Below, one piece after another: positions 23,019 through 33,667 of a stretch of 64,000 nucleotides of DNA. The notes beneath the pieces were generated by a model. The model saw only the letters and a program-made list of their open reading frames with translations, was not told the DNA's origin and ran no database searches. Position numbers and translations under genes: made by a program. Numbering within the stretch: the stretch's first letter is position 1; each line of letters starts with the position of its first letter. The stretch comes from Trichosphaerium sp. ATCC 40318 (taxonomy: Eukaryota; Discosea; Flabellinia; Trichosidae), in NCBI GenBank assembly GCA_038496445.1, contig JALMLS010000573.1:1-64000 (forward strand), read 5' to 3'.

Positions 23019-23716
23019 AGCAAAAAAAAAAAGAAAAGATGGAAAAAATTTTGACCGAGAAGCTCCCGCCATGCCCCAGTCTAGTTCGAATGTAATACAA
23101 TTATATTGTAATGTAAATAACATAAGTTGCTTTATAATGTCTTTTTTAAGTTCCTTCGACTTACCATAAGCTCTATGTTATAACACAAGTTCCATACACT
23201 CCAAATGAACCCAAGATTAGTGCTGGCAATGGCTCGTGTATTGATTAGATTGCTTGGGCTTATTTACAAATAGTGGTTTTGTCACGTGTCATGCTAGTAT
23301 TTTCCTTCAATTGTTACGGGCTTATTTGTAATGTTTAGCTCGTCTAAGTGAAAAAGTGTGAAGTATGTCTTCTAAAAATGTGTACTTTTTCTTGCATACT
23401 TCATACCGCAATAACTTACTTTAGAGGGAACACATTGTATTGGCACCATTCAATACATAAGGGATCAAACGCTTCATCTGTTTCGATAGTTAACAATCAA
23501 AGCAATATCATTATTCAACTCTTCGGAAACTGCCAGTAGACGCAAGGTAAGTGCTCGGAGTCACTTTAAGCTTAAGACATAAAACCTTTATGAACTCGTT
23601 AGTTGTTTTAAACTCTTGACCTACCCTTTGTAACTGGTATCCAGGTTCAACTTCAACCACGTGTTGCGCGCCAAATCTAACCGTAAAACCTTCTTCGAAA
23701 TCCACTATTTCAAGTC
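23019..23716. other. intergenic
   Basis: No gene supported. A 63-codon plus-strand frame at 23348-23539 shows no ATG-led domain and is probably chance. Holds the Rab32 3' region and the promoter of the MORN gene. Confidence 0.35.
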
Positions 23717-24505
23717 ATGACAGACAACGAAAAGAACGCTCACGAAGATGTAGAACACCCCAAGCGTTTATTGATTAGAAAAGAAGAGACATCAACAAAC
23801 CTGATGGATATTCCTCCCGAACTTCATCACGCAATGAGTGCAATGGACGCAGATTTGTTTCAGAAATGGAATCTTCTTTGCAAGCGAGCTACCTTTGCTC
23901 ACTTCAATAGTGACCTAGATAAACATGGTACATGGCTTCGTTGGTACCTTAATGGTGAGATAAGAGATACAGTGACATGGAATAACGGCGAAAGAACTGG
24001 TTTAATGATAAAATGGAAAAGAGGTAGGCTTTTCATATCTTCCGAATATAAGAATGACATGCGTCATGGTTTGTTTAAACAATTTCATGATAATGAACGT
24101 ATTCACGTGCGTTGTACTTTTAGTAGAGGTAAGAAACATGGAGAGTTTAAGCAGTGGTATGATAATGGTAAGCTTGAGATACATTGCTTTAAGAACGCTG
24201 GTAAAAATGAAGGTGAATATAAACAGTGGTTCAGAAATGGTAAACTTTACGTTCATTGCTTCTTTAAGAACGGTAAGAAGGACGGATCGTTTAATCAATG
24301 GCATTATAATGGTAAGCTGTTTATTAAGTCAAAGAAGAAAAACGGTAAACGTATAGGAGAGTATACACAATGGCATGATAACGGAAACTTGTGCATACAT
24401 TGTTTTTACATAGACGGGAAAAAAAATGGTGCGTTCACACAATGGGATTACAACGGACGTGTTAGCGTAAAGTGTAATATGAGCGAAGGTATAAGATGCC
24501 TATAA
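23717..24505 (+). CDS. MORN-type repeat protein, intronless
   Basis: Single exon of 262 residues, ATG 23717 to TAA 24505. The first 70 residues are charged and contain an F-box-like stretch (DIPPELHHAMSAMDADLFQK). The rest is about eight copies of a 23-residue repeat of the pattern G-x-F-x-Q-W-x-x-N-G-K-L-x-I-x-C-x-x-x-x-G-K-K, which is the MORN_2/YwqK-like variant. Examples are GEFKQWYDNGKLEIHC and GEYTQWHDNGNLCIHC. No signal or membrane segment is present. Such intronless MORN repeat genes are abundant in amoeba-infecting giant viruses such as marseilleviruses and also occur in protists, so transfer is possible but not shown. The molecular role is unknown; MORN repeats often bind membranes or act as rulers and scaffolds. 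Confidence 0.8.
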   Translation: MTDNEKNAHEDVEHPKRLLIRKEETSTNLMDIPPELHHAMSAMDADLFQKWNLLCKRATFAHFNSDLDKHGTWLRWYLNGEIRDTVTWNNGERTGLMIKWKRGRLFISSEYKNDMRHGLFKQFHDNERIHVRCTFSRGKKHGEFKQWYDNGKLEIHCFKNAGKNEGEYKQWFRNGKLYVHCFFKNGKKDGSFNQWHYNGKLFIKSKKKNGKRIGEYTQWHDNGNLCIHCFYIDGKKNGAFTQWDYNGRVSVKCNMSEGIRCL

Positions 24506-25163
24506 ATAAAAATCAGTACAATCAGCTAAAATCACGTGCATAGAAATGATACATAGCGTTTTGTTAGCTGTTTACTTTTTGTACGAAAAAATCCAGTACA
24601 TTGTTTTTAAGATAGGTAGAGCTTAATCAACGCAATTTGCTGGCGTAGTACCATAAAACCGAGGGTGTATTTTCTTTATCTTCTCTGGGGTAGAATATCA
24701 TTCTAACTGTAGCTTTTCGCTTCTTTGTTGCTATTGTTAACTCTAACTTAACGCGTTTAAGGAGGCGTGCTTATTGTTCTCCGTGAAAAGGTGCTATTAT
24801 CAACCCTGATACTGTCATACTATCTGAACCTACAACTATTGAAGGAATGTTCATAAACTCTGGAAGTCATTTTGATTGATGATGACACCAAGGTAACTTA
24901 AACAATTATGAGTGCTTGGAAATATCAAGTTCTTTCGTTGTTGATGCATCTTGATGTATACCGGAAGTACTAACGTTCTCTGTACCTGGCATAACCTGCT
25001 TGTCTGTTTTAAATAGTGAGGTAATAATCAACGAAGAGAAAACGAAGCCGAAGTTTTTTAAAATAAGTTTTCAATGAAAGTTCTATTTTTATTTTCGGAG
25101 TCACGTTCATCAAAACACAATTATAAAGTAACAACACAAGTAACAACAGCTCCTACAAACAAA
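24506..25163. other. intergenic, Ras promoter region
   Basis: No exon supported in about 660 bases. The frame of the Ras gene stays open 30 codons upstream of the chosen ATG, but that extension is basic and not conserved in Ras. Confidence 0.35.
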
Positions 25164-25739
25164 ATGACAACTGAATACAAACTAGTAATCGTTGGAGGCG
25201 GTGGCGTCGGTAAATCCGCTCTTACAATACAACTCATTCAAAACCACTTCATCGACGAATATGATCCTACAATTGAAGATTCTTATCGCAAACAAGTCGT
25301 AATAGACGACGAAGTAGCTTTTTTGGATATTCTCGATACAGCCGGACAAGAAGAATACTCCGCAATGAGAGATCAATACATGAGAACAGGCACTGGGTTT
25401 ATACTCACTTATTCCATCACAAGTACAAACAGCTTTGACGAGCTCTACCAATTCAAGAATCAAATTCTCAGAGTTAAAGAAGACGACAATGTTCCTATGA
25501 TACTTGTTGGTAATAAAGCTGATCTTGAAGATGAGCGACAAGTCACAACAACAGAAGGAGAAACAAGAGCAAAAGAATTTGGATGTCCTTTTTTTGAAGC
25601 GTCAGCGATGACACGGATGAACGTTGAAGAATCATTTTTTGAACTTGTGAGAGTCATACGCAGAAGGACTGTCCCAGAGAAGAAGGGAAAGAAATCAAAA
25701 AAAGATAAAAAGAGTAGGAAGAAGTGTCGCATTCTTTAA
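25164..25739 (+). CDS. Ras-family GTPase, intronless
   Basis: ATG 25164 is chosen because [12 protein letters not shown] starts exactly as in Ras proteins. 191 residues. G1 is GGGGVGKS (Gly where mammalian Ras has Ala11, as in Dictyostelium RasG). Switch I/effector is [13 protein letters not shown]3 is [20 protein letters not shown]4 is NKAD and G5 is EASAM. A Lys-rich hypervariable tail ends in CRIL, a CaaX box with Leu at the end that favours geranylgeranyl transfer. All key GTPase residues, including Gln61 and Gly12/13 equivalents, are normal. A membrane switch controlling kinases and actin is expected. Lack of introns is unusual next to its intron-rich neighbours. Confidence 0.95.
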   Translation: MTTEYKLVIVGGGGVGKSALTIQLIQNHFIDEYDPTIEDSYRKQVVIDDEVAFLDILDTAGQEEYSAMRDQYMRTGTGFILTYSITSTNSFDELYQFKNQILRVKEDDNVPMILVGNKADLEDERQVTTTEGETRAKEFGCPFFEASAMTRMNVEESFFELVRVIRRRTVPEKKGKKSKKDKKSRKKCRIL

Positions 25740-25879
25740 AGAAAAAAAAAGTATCAAAAAAATAAACCATTGTATTTTAATCAAAACGCTATTTGTTTCA
25801 ATTTTTCTCAGCTTGTATACTCTGCTTTGGCAAATTCTACTTTCACTTGTTTGCCTATTAAGTTAGTCTTGATTATTGC

Positions 25880-26620
25880 ATACAGGTAAGTCGCCAAAGA
25901 TGCTTATAATTAGAACACAAGATAACATGTATGTAGTTTTCAAATATCTTGGTATTATAGTGTAGTTTTGATAATCATAGCCGATGGCATAATAAAAGCT
26001 TGCTCAACTATAAAATTACAAGTTAAAGAAGTGAGGAATATTGATACAGTACCATTACTTGCGTCTTTGGCTGATGTTTTCTCGATCGATTGGCAGCGAA
26101 AACAACTGTGGCTTCTGTGATTAGAGTATTAACGTGTGATCCACTTAGTTGTCATTATACCTGGCGAAGCGTTAGAGTCTCGACCTTTCAGCGCTACGTA
26201 CGCTAGAGAAAATAAAGCCAGACAAGGCAACAAAAGAGGCACGTGATATTAAAAAAGAACTTGTGCCATTCCTTGCAAAGCATCGTAGCTGTAAACAGTC
26301 TGAAACTTAAGATCTATATTCAATGATGATGAATACAAGAGTTTCTACTGGAGGATAGTTCTATTGATGTACGTACAGAGTGTAATTGTAACATTTCAAT
26401 ATGAACTTTTCCACTTTGGAGAAAAAGAAGTTCCGGCTTCCGCTGTAACAAAAAAGATAAAAGGTAAAATGTATTTAATGGCATTGGGTTGTTTGATGGA
26501 CTTCGGATTAAACATTTTGATTACACAGTGTGCCAAAGTGGTAGAGCGCGTGCTTTGTTCACAGAATAGTTCACTAACTAACTACTATTTACAAAGGCAC
26601 GCTGAAAGCAAAGCAATTTC
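25880..26620 (+). other. unresolved coding-like region, possible multi-exon gene
   Basis: Several short open stretches with protein-like composition lie in order: SPKMLIIRTQDNMYVVFKYL, then KLQVKEVRNIDTVPLLASL, then KPDKATKEARDIKKELVPFL, then FNDDEYKSFYWRIVLL and VTFQYELFHFGEKEVP. Splice sites between them could not be fixed and no family is recognised. It may be one gene of unknown function ending just before 26624, or a decayed gene. Confidence 0.35.
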
Positions 26621-26623
26621 TTG

Positions 26624-28554
26624 ATGATGCTTAACACACTCTTGGTTTTGTTACTTATTTCAGTACCAGGTAAATAACAATCTTCCTGAGGTTCTAACTG
26701 TGATGTTGTAGCTACAATTTACTCTTTGGGTTTAAACGAATGGGGAGATCTTCGCAACTTGGGTTTCAATACAGTATTGAACGAGACCAAAACTGAAGAA
26801 TTTGAGGACATTCAGATTGAATCAGGTATTCTTCCTGGCAGAGGAACAATATTATGTATTGCTGCTCTTATACAAGCTCACAATGGCATCTCTTATGACA
26901 ATACGGGTGTGGCAGTTATGGTTGGTAGCAGGCAAGGTATGAACGATAAAAACCATTCGCAGGCTGCCTTAAATTTGCATAGAGATAGCGAATGGTACAG
27001 CTGCAGTAATACGACTTGCTGTTTCAAATGTAAGGTATTTTCAACTGCGATATGGCAACGAAGAGTTTGCTTTGTTGACTGTCGAGAACGGTGATAGGAC
27101 AAAGTACCAGTTGGCTCTGCGGTTTGTTACTGTTTCGACAGACGGTGTACGTACTATTTCTTTGGCAACTTTGCCCTCTCTTCCTTACCTGGAACGATTA
27201 CTTTAGATTGTTTCTATCTCAGATCCAATAGTGCTATTGACAAGGGATAATTGGTATATTTCTTCAAATGGCATGGCATATGCACCAGGCACGTGTTGGT
27301 TGAGTTTTTCCAAAAATATTCTTGGTTTTTGACTTTTGTGTAGCAACAAAGACTTATATGATACCTTATTATATAAACCAAGACAGAATACAACTTATCT
27401 TTGTAGACGATTCCCGAGCAAGAGAGTCATTCAACAGTACATCTTTTCTTTTTTTTTTCTTGAAATTCAAAGAAAATCGCTCGATCTTAAACTTAAACTA
27501 GTTCTTGCCCCCAATAGCGCTCTCAGATCATCTACTATTGCTATGGAAGGATGCATGCTATTAATTTTTAAAGGATTTCCAGATTTTCGAAACCTTCTAT
27601 CACATGTCATACGAACACCCTATACATCAGTAAGTACACAGTTTTTATCCTTTTTTTTGCAGATAAACTAACTTCATAATTTTTAAAGACTTCCGGTCCC
27701 ACAGCCATCGACTTATTTACTTCTGATCAATTTTACCAATTTACAGCCTATGACAGCATGTCAAAACATGGCATTGCAGTTCGTGCATCAGGAGGACTAT
27801 ATAAAGCAGTCCAGTTTACTCTAAACTGTCAATCAGTTGCACCTACTCCATCAATAATCGGTAGCGTTGATCTAGCAAGGGTACAAGCCAACAGTAACCG
27901 CGTACATGACATATCTTCATCTGGAGTGCCAAGCCATGCCTTCATTGCTGCACTTTCCGTGTCACAACAAACACAAATTGCAACAATCACGGCCGACAGC
28001 AAAGTTCATATATCAACCGTACCAGGGGCGCGCTATCCTCCTGGTAGGCAAGGTATCACATGGATAGACGAACCTGGAACAACCTGTGGTGTTGGTGTTG
28101 TACGTGAGAAGGAACTTTACTTTTTATTTGACTACTAAAACCAGAGTAGCTTGTTACTGTAGGACGAAACACAACAGCAATCGGAGCGTATGGAGCATCT
28201 ATTTTCTTTGCGGAAGACTTGACGTACTTGTGCCCACCTGAGCCGACTACCATTGTGCCAACTGTTGAACCAACGGATTCGCCCATCTCTGATGTACCCA
28301 CTGAGTCAACAGGTGAACCAAATACGCCTAGTCCAACCAGTTCATCGCCCTTAACTCCCACTTCACCATCTCAAACACCTACCAATCCAAATTCTACCGT
28401 AGCTCCATCGGAGATGCCAATAGCAAGTCCACAAAACATGACGAATGCACCAGTGGTAACACCAATAGCTCTTGTGAGTGCTTTCACAGCATATAGACCG
28501 AACCTTATTGCTGTAACCTTTCTTGTATTCTTCGGCGTAGTTAAATTACAATAA
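26624..28554 (+). CDS. secreted or GPI-type surface protein with Thr/Pro/Ser stalk
   Basis: The first exon (ATG 26624, or the next codon) encodes a signal peptide, MMLNTLLVLLLISVP, and is joined to ATIYSLGLNEWGDLRN. Further exons give a beta-rich ectodomain (RGTILCIAALIQAHNG, NEEFALLTVENGD, RDNWYISSNGMAYAP, YINQDRIQLIFVDDSR, FYQFTAYDSMSKHGIAV). A stalk of about 70 residues follows (EPNTPSPTSSSPLTPTS and so on). The end is hydrophobic (RPNLIAVTFLVFFGVVKLQ) with almost no cytoplasmic tail, which suits a GPI signal. The intron 27289-27343 has a GC donor (GCACGTG), and only that site keeps frame. The junction near 27430-27475 is uncertain. The ectodomain family is unknown. Confidence 0.72.
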
Positions 28555-28645
28555 ATTGAAACGCAGAAATTCATATTGTACTATTTTGCTGTAAGAATGT
28601 AGTCTTGTAAAACAAGCTACATAAAGATTTATTGATAGTCTATTA

Positions 28646-30973
28646 CTACCTTGAAATAGCTCGCACACAAACACCATTTTCGGACATTAATGTAACAGCC
28701 AGAGCTAATTTTGGTGGGTCAACACCGACAACATCCAACTTGTATTTTTGAAGTACACAACACAACAAAGCAGCAACCTCAGTGTAAGCCTAAAAACAAC
28801 AAATGACCAATTAGAATGATAATAAAACTCTCCAAGGGCGTAAAAAGTAAATGATTAACAAGGGTACCATTTGTTTCCCTAAACAAGTACGTGGCCCTGC
28901 GTGGAAAGGAATAAATTGATAAGGATGCTTCATCAGATTTTCTTTTGAGTCTCCAAGCCAACGTTCAGGTAGAAACTTGAGAGGTTCATCCCAGTACTCT
29001 TCCATACGACCTTGAGCGTAAGCGAACCATACAATGTCCGTCTAAAAGAGTGGTTTAGAGTTGTATGAGTTGAATCTTGATGTGACGAGAAAAAAATAAG
29101 AAAGCATATAAAACTCACTCCAGGTTGTATGACAGTCCCGTTAGGTAGTTTATCATGATCAACCGATTCTTTAGGATCAGCAGGAACAGGTGGGTATAGC
29201 CTAAGTGTTTCATCTATGCAAGCTCGAAGGTATGACAACTTTTTGATTGTATCATAATCGGGTAATTGCCCGTTAGTATGCTTGTCAATCTCAGCAATAA
29301 CCTAATCTTGAATAAGCGTTATACTTTACAAAAAGTACCTTTTCTTGTTTATCAGGGTTTTTTGCTAGTAAATAAGCACAAAAAGCTGATGCAGCAGATG
29401 TTGTATCACGTCCAGCAAGCCTTTAAAAAAAAATTAGAAAAAAAAGTTTAGATTTGTCTCCGTACATGAAGTTAAGTGTTATATCTCGTAGGTATGTATC
29501 TGAAAATACGACATTGTTCTTCTTAGCATATTGAAAGAATCCAGAGAGTAAATCCTAGTCAGGATTTTAAGTTATAAAAACATAGTAATGGAGAGGCACG
29601 CACTTGTCTTTTTTCCAGTTGATGGTCTGTATCAGTTTTACGCTTGTTAATAATGTGGTAAATGACGTCATCCATTTTCTTTATACAAGCTGTTTGTTCT
29701 TCCATCTCTTTACCGAAAAACAAGCGTTGAAGCCAAGGTAATTTACGGAGACCCTAAAAATCAAGCAATTGAGAAAAAAAACGTTATCCGAAAACATTCA
29801 GAAAAAAAATAAAAAAAAAGCCATTGAAGTGCTTCAAGTTTTTTAAATCTAGGTGGCTTATAAACATACGTAGTAGAATGGAGAAAGGAAAGTCCATGCT
29901 ACAAGTGCACTTGCTCTATTAAAGGACGATGCAAACTCTTTTTTAGTTGTATCCTGGGACTGCTCATTCAAGCTATCAAGTTCGTATCCAAACGCAATTT
30001 CAGCGATAGAGTCCAGTGTATATCGAGCAAACAGGCTTTGTATGTCTATGGAAGATCCACTTGATGCACTCTTATTAATGATATGCATTACCTAGTTGTT
30101 GATGCATTAGAGCAATGAGAAGAAAGGTTTGACGAGGATAGAAGTTTGCACATACTTGTTGAGCATGTTTGTTGAATACGTCCAACATTTGTCTGATCTC
30201 TCTTGTTTTGAATAAATGACTTGCTACCTTACGTTGCTTTTTCCATTCTTCACCATTTACATTGAATATACCATCTCCAAAAAGCTCTTTAAAACAGTAC
30301 TGGAACTTAGGACCTTGAAAAGGATAAGTTTAAAACTAATAGCTGCTTTTTGAAATTTTTTTAAATGCAAAAGTTTTTTACCTTTGATGTAGTTTCCGAA
30401 TTTACCCTTTAGTACATGCTCTAAGCAAGATGGTTCTGCAACTAATAATTTAGTACGACCGTCAACTCCTTTAAGACCCCAAACAGATCCAAACTAAATC
30501 ACGTGTTAACGAAAAAAAAATCAAAATCAAAAATAAAAGGATTATCTTTTGTTTGGACTGTTAAGAGTAACCTCAACGGCGACACTTTGTTAAAATTTAC
30601 TACTCTAGTAGCTTTTATTTTTCTGTAGACGTCAGAATAGGTTTTTATAAATATCACGTGCTAAGTTGGCCACGTGTTGCCGAAAAAATAAACAGGGAAA
30701 TGGAATTGTACCATTTTAAACCTTTCTACTATAAATGGGTACAAACCGATCTCTAGGACTCTTTTTCTGTAAGACAAAAACAACAGTAACTTTCCTATGC
30801 CCATGATAGGTACGAAAGGACCAGGTGCGCTTAGTTGTTTCTATAAAAAGGGAAATACAGTCAGTTCGTTATTTTTTTGTACGTTAAAAATGTTTTACCT
30901 TGTAATTCGATATATAAAGCGTGTTAAGTATTAGAAATACAACCAGTGATACGCATACTACTAATAAAAGCAT
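28646..30973 (-). CDS. cytochrome P450 (CYP4/CYP86-clan like)
   Basis: Minus strand, ATG at 30973 giving a membrane anchor (MLLLVVCVSLVVFLILNTLY) and stop TAG at 28648-28646. Seen in order: PGPFVPIMGIGK, RYTLDSIAEIAFGYELDS, the I-helix oxygen site AGRDTTSAA, the K-helix ETLRLYPPVPADPKES, EPLKFLPERWL, and the haem loop FHAGPRTCLGKQ with the Cys ligand. ER-anchored monooxygenase. The FGYELDSL and AGRDTT style is like fatty-acid hydroxylases of the CYP86/CYP4/CYP52 type, so a fatty acid or alkane substrate is a fair guess but unproven. About ten exons, with many GTAC-type donors. No inactivating change was noticed. Confidence 0.9.
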
Positions 30974-31144
30974 ATTACGTTATTTCACGCGTGTTACTAC
31001 GTTGTCAAAATAGAAATGCTGGGGTTTTGTGACAAAACGATAAGCAATGCTATCTTAACCACTTGCTTGATAAGTACGCCACTAACAAGTCTTCATACTA
31101 ACATGTCCACAGTGGAATGCAACACGCTACAGTAAGTCTAAATA

Positions 31145-31460
31145 TTAGTCAGTAGTCTTGATAGCGTCATACAAATGAGACTGAGTGCAGACAGATTCTT
31201 TTAAAAAAGAAAAAAATTGTGTTTGTTGCTCACCTTTAGCACGTTCCAGTTGTTGCGAGAAGTTACTTATATGTCGTACCAAGCAACTACCAACTAATCC
31301 ATGTTGCTTTTTGACGCTGCCTTGAAGTTGAGTTGCACTGTCACAGAAGTACATTAATTTATTTCTTCGGCAAATACTTAGGTCAACCAGTAGTTATCAC
31401 ATCGATTACTTGATCCAGTGATGAAACAAAAGCCTCAATATGAACTAGCTTATCTGGTAC
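31145..31460 (-). CDS. small hypothetical protein, two exons
   Basis: A frame beginning at MYFCDSATQLQGSVKKQ (ATG at 31354) runs into a GTGAGC donor and continues as ESVCTQSHLYDAIKTTD to TAA at 31147-31145, with frame kept. Upstream, another open stretch (KLVHIEAFVSSLDQVIDV) may be an earlier exon, but the join is not in frame. Mostly helical, with no membrane segment. No family is recognised. Confidence 0.4.
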
Positions 31461-32434
31461 CGTAATCGCGGAATACTTACATACGTTAACGTAATACTTG
31501 TAATGTCCGAATTAAATATCAAGCAACAGGACATTGTGTCGCTTTTCGGTCTACCATACAGATACTCTGTAGGAGACAGTCATAACTACAACCTCCAACT
31601 AGTGGTTATTTGTTTGGTTATATACCCAAGGTGATGTGTATTTTGCTTGAGAAGAATAGCAGCGTTTAACTACAAACCGAATTACTCTTTAACGGACAAA
31701 AACAATCTCCGGTGGTCTTAAGAACTTTACGTCTCTTTATAGATGTCGTCTAGCTATGCATACTACGCCAAATACCTTTCAACAATTAAGTTGCCTATAC
31801 GAAAGTAAGAGTTTGTAGCGCAGATCAGTTCTACAGACTATCAACCAGTTTGTAGGTTTTCTCTATTTTGTGTTTTCTTCGTTTTATCTCGTACTCCTTC
31901 TCAAACCGTCTAACTTCATAATCCATCACCAAACGTGATGCCACATAAGTAGAGGAGAAAACTGGTAACATCTAAAACTATTCGCCGATTTTGCCAAAAC
32001 ACGAGAAATCTCGAAAAAATACCCGACACATATTCCTCCCAAACTTGGTCTCCCTGTAAATCACGCACTTGCCGCATGAAATATCTTCATTATCTAAACA
32101 CACAAAATCATAGAGATCATGCATATGGCGTCAACCATTTCAGGACATTCGACTACACAAGTGAGTCTATTCAAGTAATGTGATGGGTGTACCATCTTTG
32201 GTTTACTGTCACGTCAAATCCAAGTATTATTACGCATAAGAGGGAGTATGTTATTGCGTAAAGTAAAACAGAATATGTTGCGATTCAAGCATGAATTTGC
32301 AGAATCTTAGTCACGTGATTTGCTAAAACAAAATAGAAGAAGCTCAGGATAGAATTAAAAGAGATGATTGAAGCGATTGTGGTAGTCTCTGACAGAACAA
32401 ACTTTTTGGGCTTGTTTTTTGTGATTGGAGTTTT
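31461..32434. other. intergenic, no gene seen
   Basis: Almost 1 kb with no supported exon on either strand. CACGTG occurs at about 32312. Confidence 0.35.
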
Positions 32435-33183
32435 TTGGCGACTTTTTTGTTTGCGCCATTACTTTCTTACGATAGTCACGTGTTTATACGCTTAGTATGC
32501 ACAGGGCATACTATAAACAATATTCTCGTGAACGAATACCGATTTTCATGCGTTGGCATCACTGATTCAGCAACTCGGGACAAATTTATTGCGCAGTTAA
32601 ATACGTACGCAGACAAGCCATAGAACGCTTTTTGGAGCGCGTGTCTCTTCGAGATATTATGGAAAAAAACTATTTTCCCCTATTAAAACCGACTCTAATA
32701 GCTTTGTATACATCCACATACGCATGTCAAGGTATTAGATGTCCGTTTGATGGTTTTGTCGTCATGAATCACATGCTCGTTCTACCAAACACAGTATTTT
32801 TTTATTATTCCACACTATCCCAAGAACAACAACTACTCTTAACAATGTCCACAATCAACTACTCCGACTGCTCATTCGAATGGCAATGCAATCCAATATC
32901 TCGCACTAAAGTAATAGAGATGGCATTCTTCAACTCTTTCCCAATACCACGCAAAGGACAACAACTTAGATATTTAAACCCACAAGAGCCATATCAACTA
33001 CAAAACTCAATTACCCAATACAGACACAAAGCACGCGGTTGCGAATTGAAGTTTCCACCCGTAGAACAAAGACTATCTTGCCCACTCAAACCGACAATAA
33101 AACCAAAGAAGACAGCATTTATTAAACAATCAAAACAAATCAGAAAGATAAACAGAATGTATGTCGGATTTTTATTAAACTGA
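32435..33183 (+). pseudogene. unknown protein gene, apparently frameshifted
   Basis: An open frame ending NEYRFSCVGITDSATRDK with FIAQLNTYADK stops at TAG near 32622. It appears to continue, one base out of phase, as QAIERFLERVSLRDIMEKNY and on to TGA at 33183. The two parts read as one protein, and the gap between frames is far too short for an intron. The downstream frame alone has an ATG at 32659 and gives about 174 residues (FDGFVVMNHMLVLPNT, ISRTKVIEMAFFNSFPIP, then a basic tail). This is either a sequencing slip, a pseudogene, or a gene that truly starts at 32659. The family is unknown. Confidence 0.45.
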
Positions 33184-33667
33184 GCCGCATGCAAAAAGAA
33201 AGACACACTCACTCCTCACTGTATCATAAAAAGAAATAAACACCCACTGTATAGTACCCTGAATTCAAGTCTATGTTAATTGTGAAACGTCATGTTACGT
33301 TGTTTGATTTTCAAAGAAGATACAACAAATAGCCTTGTTTGAAATATCACGTGATACTATTAAAAATAGTTCATACCAAACTATGACGTACAGCGCCATC
33401 CAGGTAGGTATTTATTTGTTTGATCACCGTCCTATCTATTTTGCCGGAAAAGAAAGTCGAGTTTTATTGAGAAGCTACCACAGTAAGCTTATGAGCGCCG
33501 TACAACGTTTGGCGATAATATTATAATGGTTGACGCTTTTTTTACTGAGGTAATTAAAAAGTCAGGCGTTTTCTAAGCGTTTTTTCAAACATGAGTAAAT
33601 AGCAACCAATGGATGTTTGAGCGATGGCATGCAGTTTTATATCATGGTTTACTTGTTTAACATCAAT
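33184..33667. other. gap holding the unresolved 5' end of the next gene
   Basis: A TATCACGTGATA palindrome sits at about 33346. A short ATG-led stretch (MTYSAIQ at about 33382) could be a first exon of the nuclear-membrane gene, but this is not certain. Confidence 0.3.

Noticed and set aside
25074-25163. N-terminal extension of Ras
   Set aside because: The frame is open, but MTTEYKLV marks the universal Ras start and the upstream residues are not conserved in the family.
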